Source of the DNA: CAZCTC01 sp964501335
GTDB taxonomy: Bacteria > Chloroflexota > Anaerolineae > B4-G1 > SLSP01
DNA: 33,866 nt
Reading direction: 5' to 3'
Assembly: GCA_964501335.1 (NCBI GenBank)
Contig: CAZCTC010000082.1
Location: 1 to 33,866 of the forward strand
The notes under the pieces were generated by a model. The model made no database searches. It was given only the letters and a program-made list of their open reading frames with translations, and was not told where the DNA came from. The translations under genes were made by a program, and so were the position numbers. Shown here one piece after another: positions 33,056 through 33,866 of this stretch (position 1 is the first letter of the stretch; the number at the start of each line of letters is the position of its first letter).

Positions 33056-33850
33056 ATGATAGTCGGACTGGAACGTATACGTGAAGCAGTGAGACGGGAT
33101 AAGCAAGCGCGACTCACGGCGTTGTATCATCATGTCTATGAGGTGGAAAACCTGAGAGCGGCCTATCAGGAATTAAATCCGAAGGCGGCGCGGGGGGTGG
33201 ACCGCGAGACATGGGAAAGCTAGGGGGAGAATCTCGGGGGGAACCTGCGAGACTTAGCCGCACGGCTACGCCGGGGGACATACCGGGCCAAACCGGTAAG
33301 ACGGGTCTATGTGCCTAAAGCGGATGGACGACAACGTCCCCTCGGGGTGACGGCCCTGGAGGACAAAATCGTGCAAGGGCTGGTGGCGCGGATCTTTTCA
33401 ACAATCTGGGAAGAGGAATTCCAGGGCTTTTCGTATGGCTTCCGACCCGGACGGGGCGCGCATGATGCGCTGGATGCCTTGGCCCTGGGCATCGAACAGC
33501 ACGACATCCGCTGGATACTCGATGCGGACATTCAAGGATGCTACGACACACTGAACCAAGAATGGCTGGTGAAATTCCTCGAACATCGCATCCAGGATCG
33601 CCGGGTTATCGGACTGGTGCAGCAATGGCTCAAAGCGGGGGTGATGGAGGATGGGGAGTGGCACGCCAATGAGGTTGGAACGCCCCAGGGCGGTCTAATC
33701 AGTCCGATCCTGTTGAATATCTACCTGCATTACGTGCTGGATCTGTGGGTGAAGCAATGGCGGAAACTCAGTGCGCGCGGCACGGTCATCATCGTGCGCT
33801 ACGCGGATGATGTGCGCCGTAGCCAAGCGACAGAACAGGATACTCCATAA
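33056..33850 (+). pseudogene. Group II intron reverse transcriptase, interrupted
   Basis: This is the intron-encoded reverse transcriptase/maturase. Frame 2 reads from ATG 33056 (GGGGGAAG upstream) through LNPKAARGVDRETWES to an amber TAG at codon 56 (33221-33223). The same frame then continues with GENLGGNLRDLAARLRRGTYR and PVRRVYVPKADGRQRPLG, where the family has an unbroken chain, so this is a nonsense mutation. RT blocks follow: YGFRPGRGAHDAL, DADIQGCYDTL, GTPQGGLISP and YADD (249-252). Directly after YADD the homology stops (VRRSQATEQDTP, stop at 33848-33850). The maturase X and endonuclease parts are absent from the window. TAG ends other genes here (dgkA, phosphoesterase), so recoding is unlikely. 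Confidence 0.85.
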
Positions 33851-33866
33851 GGAGTCAACACTGAAG
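33812..33866 (+). mobile_element. Possible second, nested group II intron (5' end only)
   Basis: Immediately after the GATGAT of the YADD motif the sequence reads GTGCGCCGTAGCC, again a GTGYG-type 5' intron end. Coding homology ends at exactly this base. Only 55 nt are visible, so the element type is inferred. Confidence 0.5.

Larger units (their letters stand above)
32535..33866 (+). mobile_element. Group II intron, 5' part (continues beyond window)
   Basis: The proposed 5' end is GTGCGCC at 32535, matching the GTGYG consensus of group II introns. It is followed by a structured, gene-free stretch of about 500 nt with typical domain I features, including GCCGGTGAAAGTCCGGT (about 32569-32585) and several short stem-loops. 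The intron-encoded reverse transcriptase starts at 33056. The 3' half (the rest of the reverse transcriptase and domains V-VI) is outside the window. The exact 5' boundary is inferred from consensus. Confidence 0.8.

Noticed and set aside
33221..33223. TAG read through as a sense codon (recoding or suppressor) in the reverse transcriptase
   Set aside because: TAG is the ordinary stop for dgkA and the metallophosphoesterase in this window, so a nonsense mutation is simpler.

Overview
The window is chromosomal bacterial DNA, mostly GC-rich. The gene content suggests a Chloroflexota bacterium, probably of the Anaerolineae type: a twin-domain Ser/Thr kinase with a Thr/Pro-rich surface stalk, a very large YD-repeat protein, DUF4349 and 'toastrack' lipoproteins, and an rpsU-yqeY-pgpH-ybeY-dgkA block. 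The assignment rests on recognising families, not on a search. The recognisable promoters are sigma70-like, and seven of the eight with a visible -35 box have a 16-bp spacer.

Left part (1-7929). A metallo-beta-lactamase-fold hydrolase is bracketed by copies of a dispersed hairpin repeat. It converges on the two-kinase-domain receptor kinase (minus strand). A HhH-GPD DNA glycosylase and a SAM methyltransferase converge on a shared 21-bp-stem terminator. The methyltransferase and an NAD-dependent epimerase are transcribed divergently from promoters whose -35 boxes almost touch.

Middle part (7961-23760, all plus strand). Operon 1: xseB, toastrack lipoprotein, zinc-ribbon protein, 7TM-GAF-PAS histidine kinase, DUF192 protein. 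Operon 2: LysM-M23 peptidase, birA, metallophosphoesterase, DUF4349 lipoprotein. Operon 3: a response-regulator-like protein with poly-Ser and Arg/Glu linkers, and a GT39-like membrane glycosyltransferase. Operon 4: rpsU and yqeY, then pgpH, ybeY and dgkA (translation machinery, c-di-AMP turnover, rRNA maturation, lipid kinase).

Right part (24002-33866). After a strong convergent terminator, a minus-strand cluster encodes a 2001-residue secreted YD/RHS protein. Its last ~230 residues are AT-rich, carry an HELMH metalloprotease motif and look like a swapped toxin tip. Two small membrane-anchored proteins follow downstream. Beyond its promoter region lie an AT-rich spacer, a third full copy of the hairpin repeat, and a group II intron. 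The intron's reverse transcriptase has an in-frame amber codon and is broken again exactly after the catalytic YADD by a second GTGCG, which suggests an intron inside an intron (twintron). The window ends there.

The most noteworthy items are the candidate metalloprotease RHS toxin with its neighbours, the putative twintron, the dispersed repeat family with compensatory 16-bp hairpins, and the recurrent leaderless start geometry (-10 box, 7 nt, start codon).
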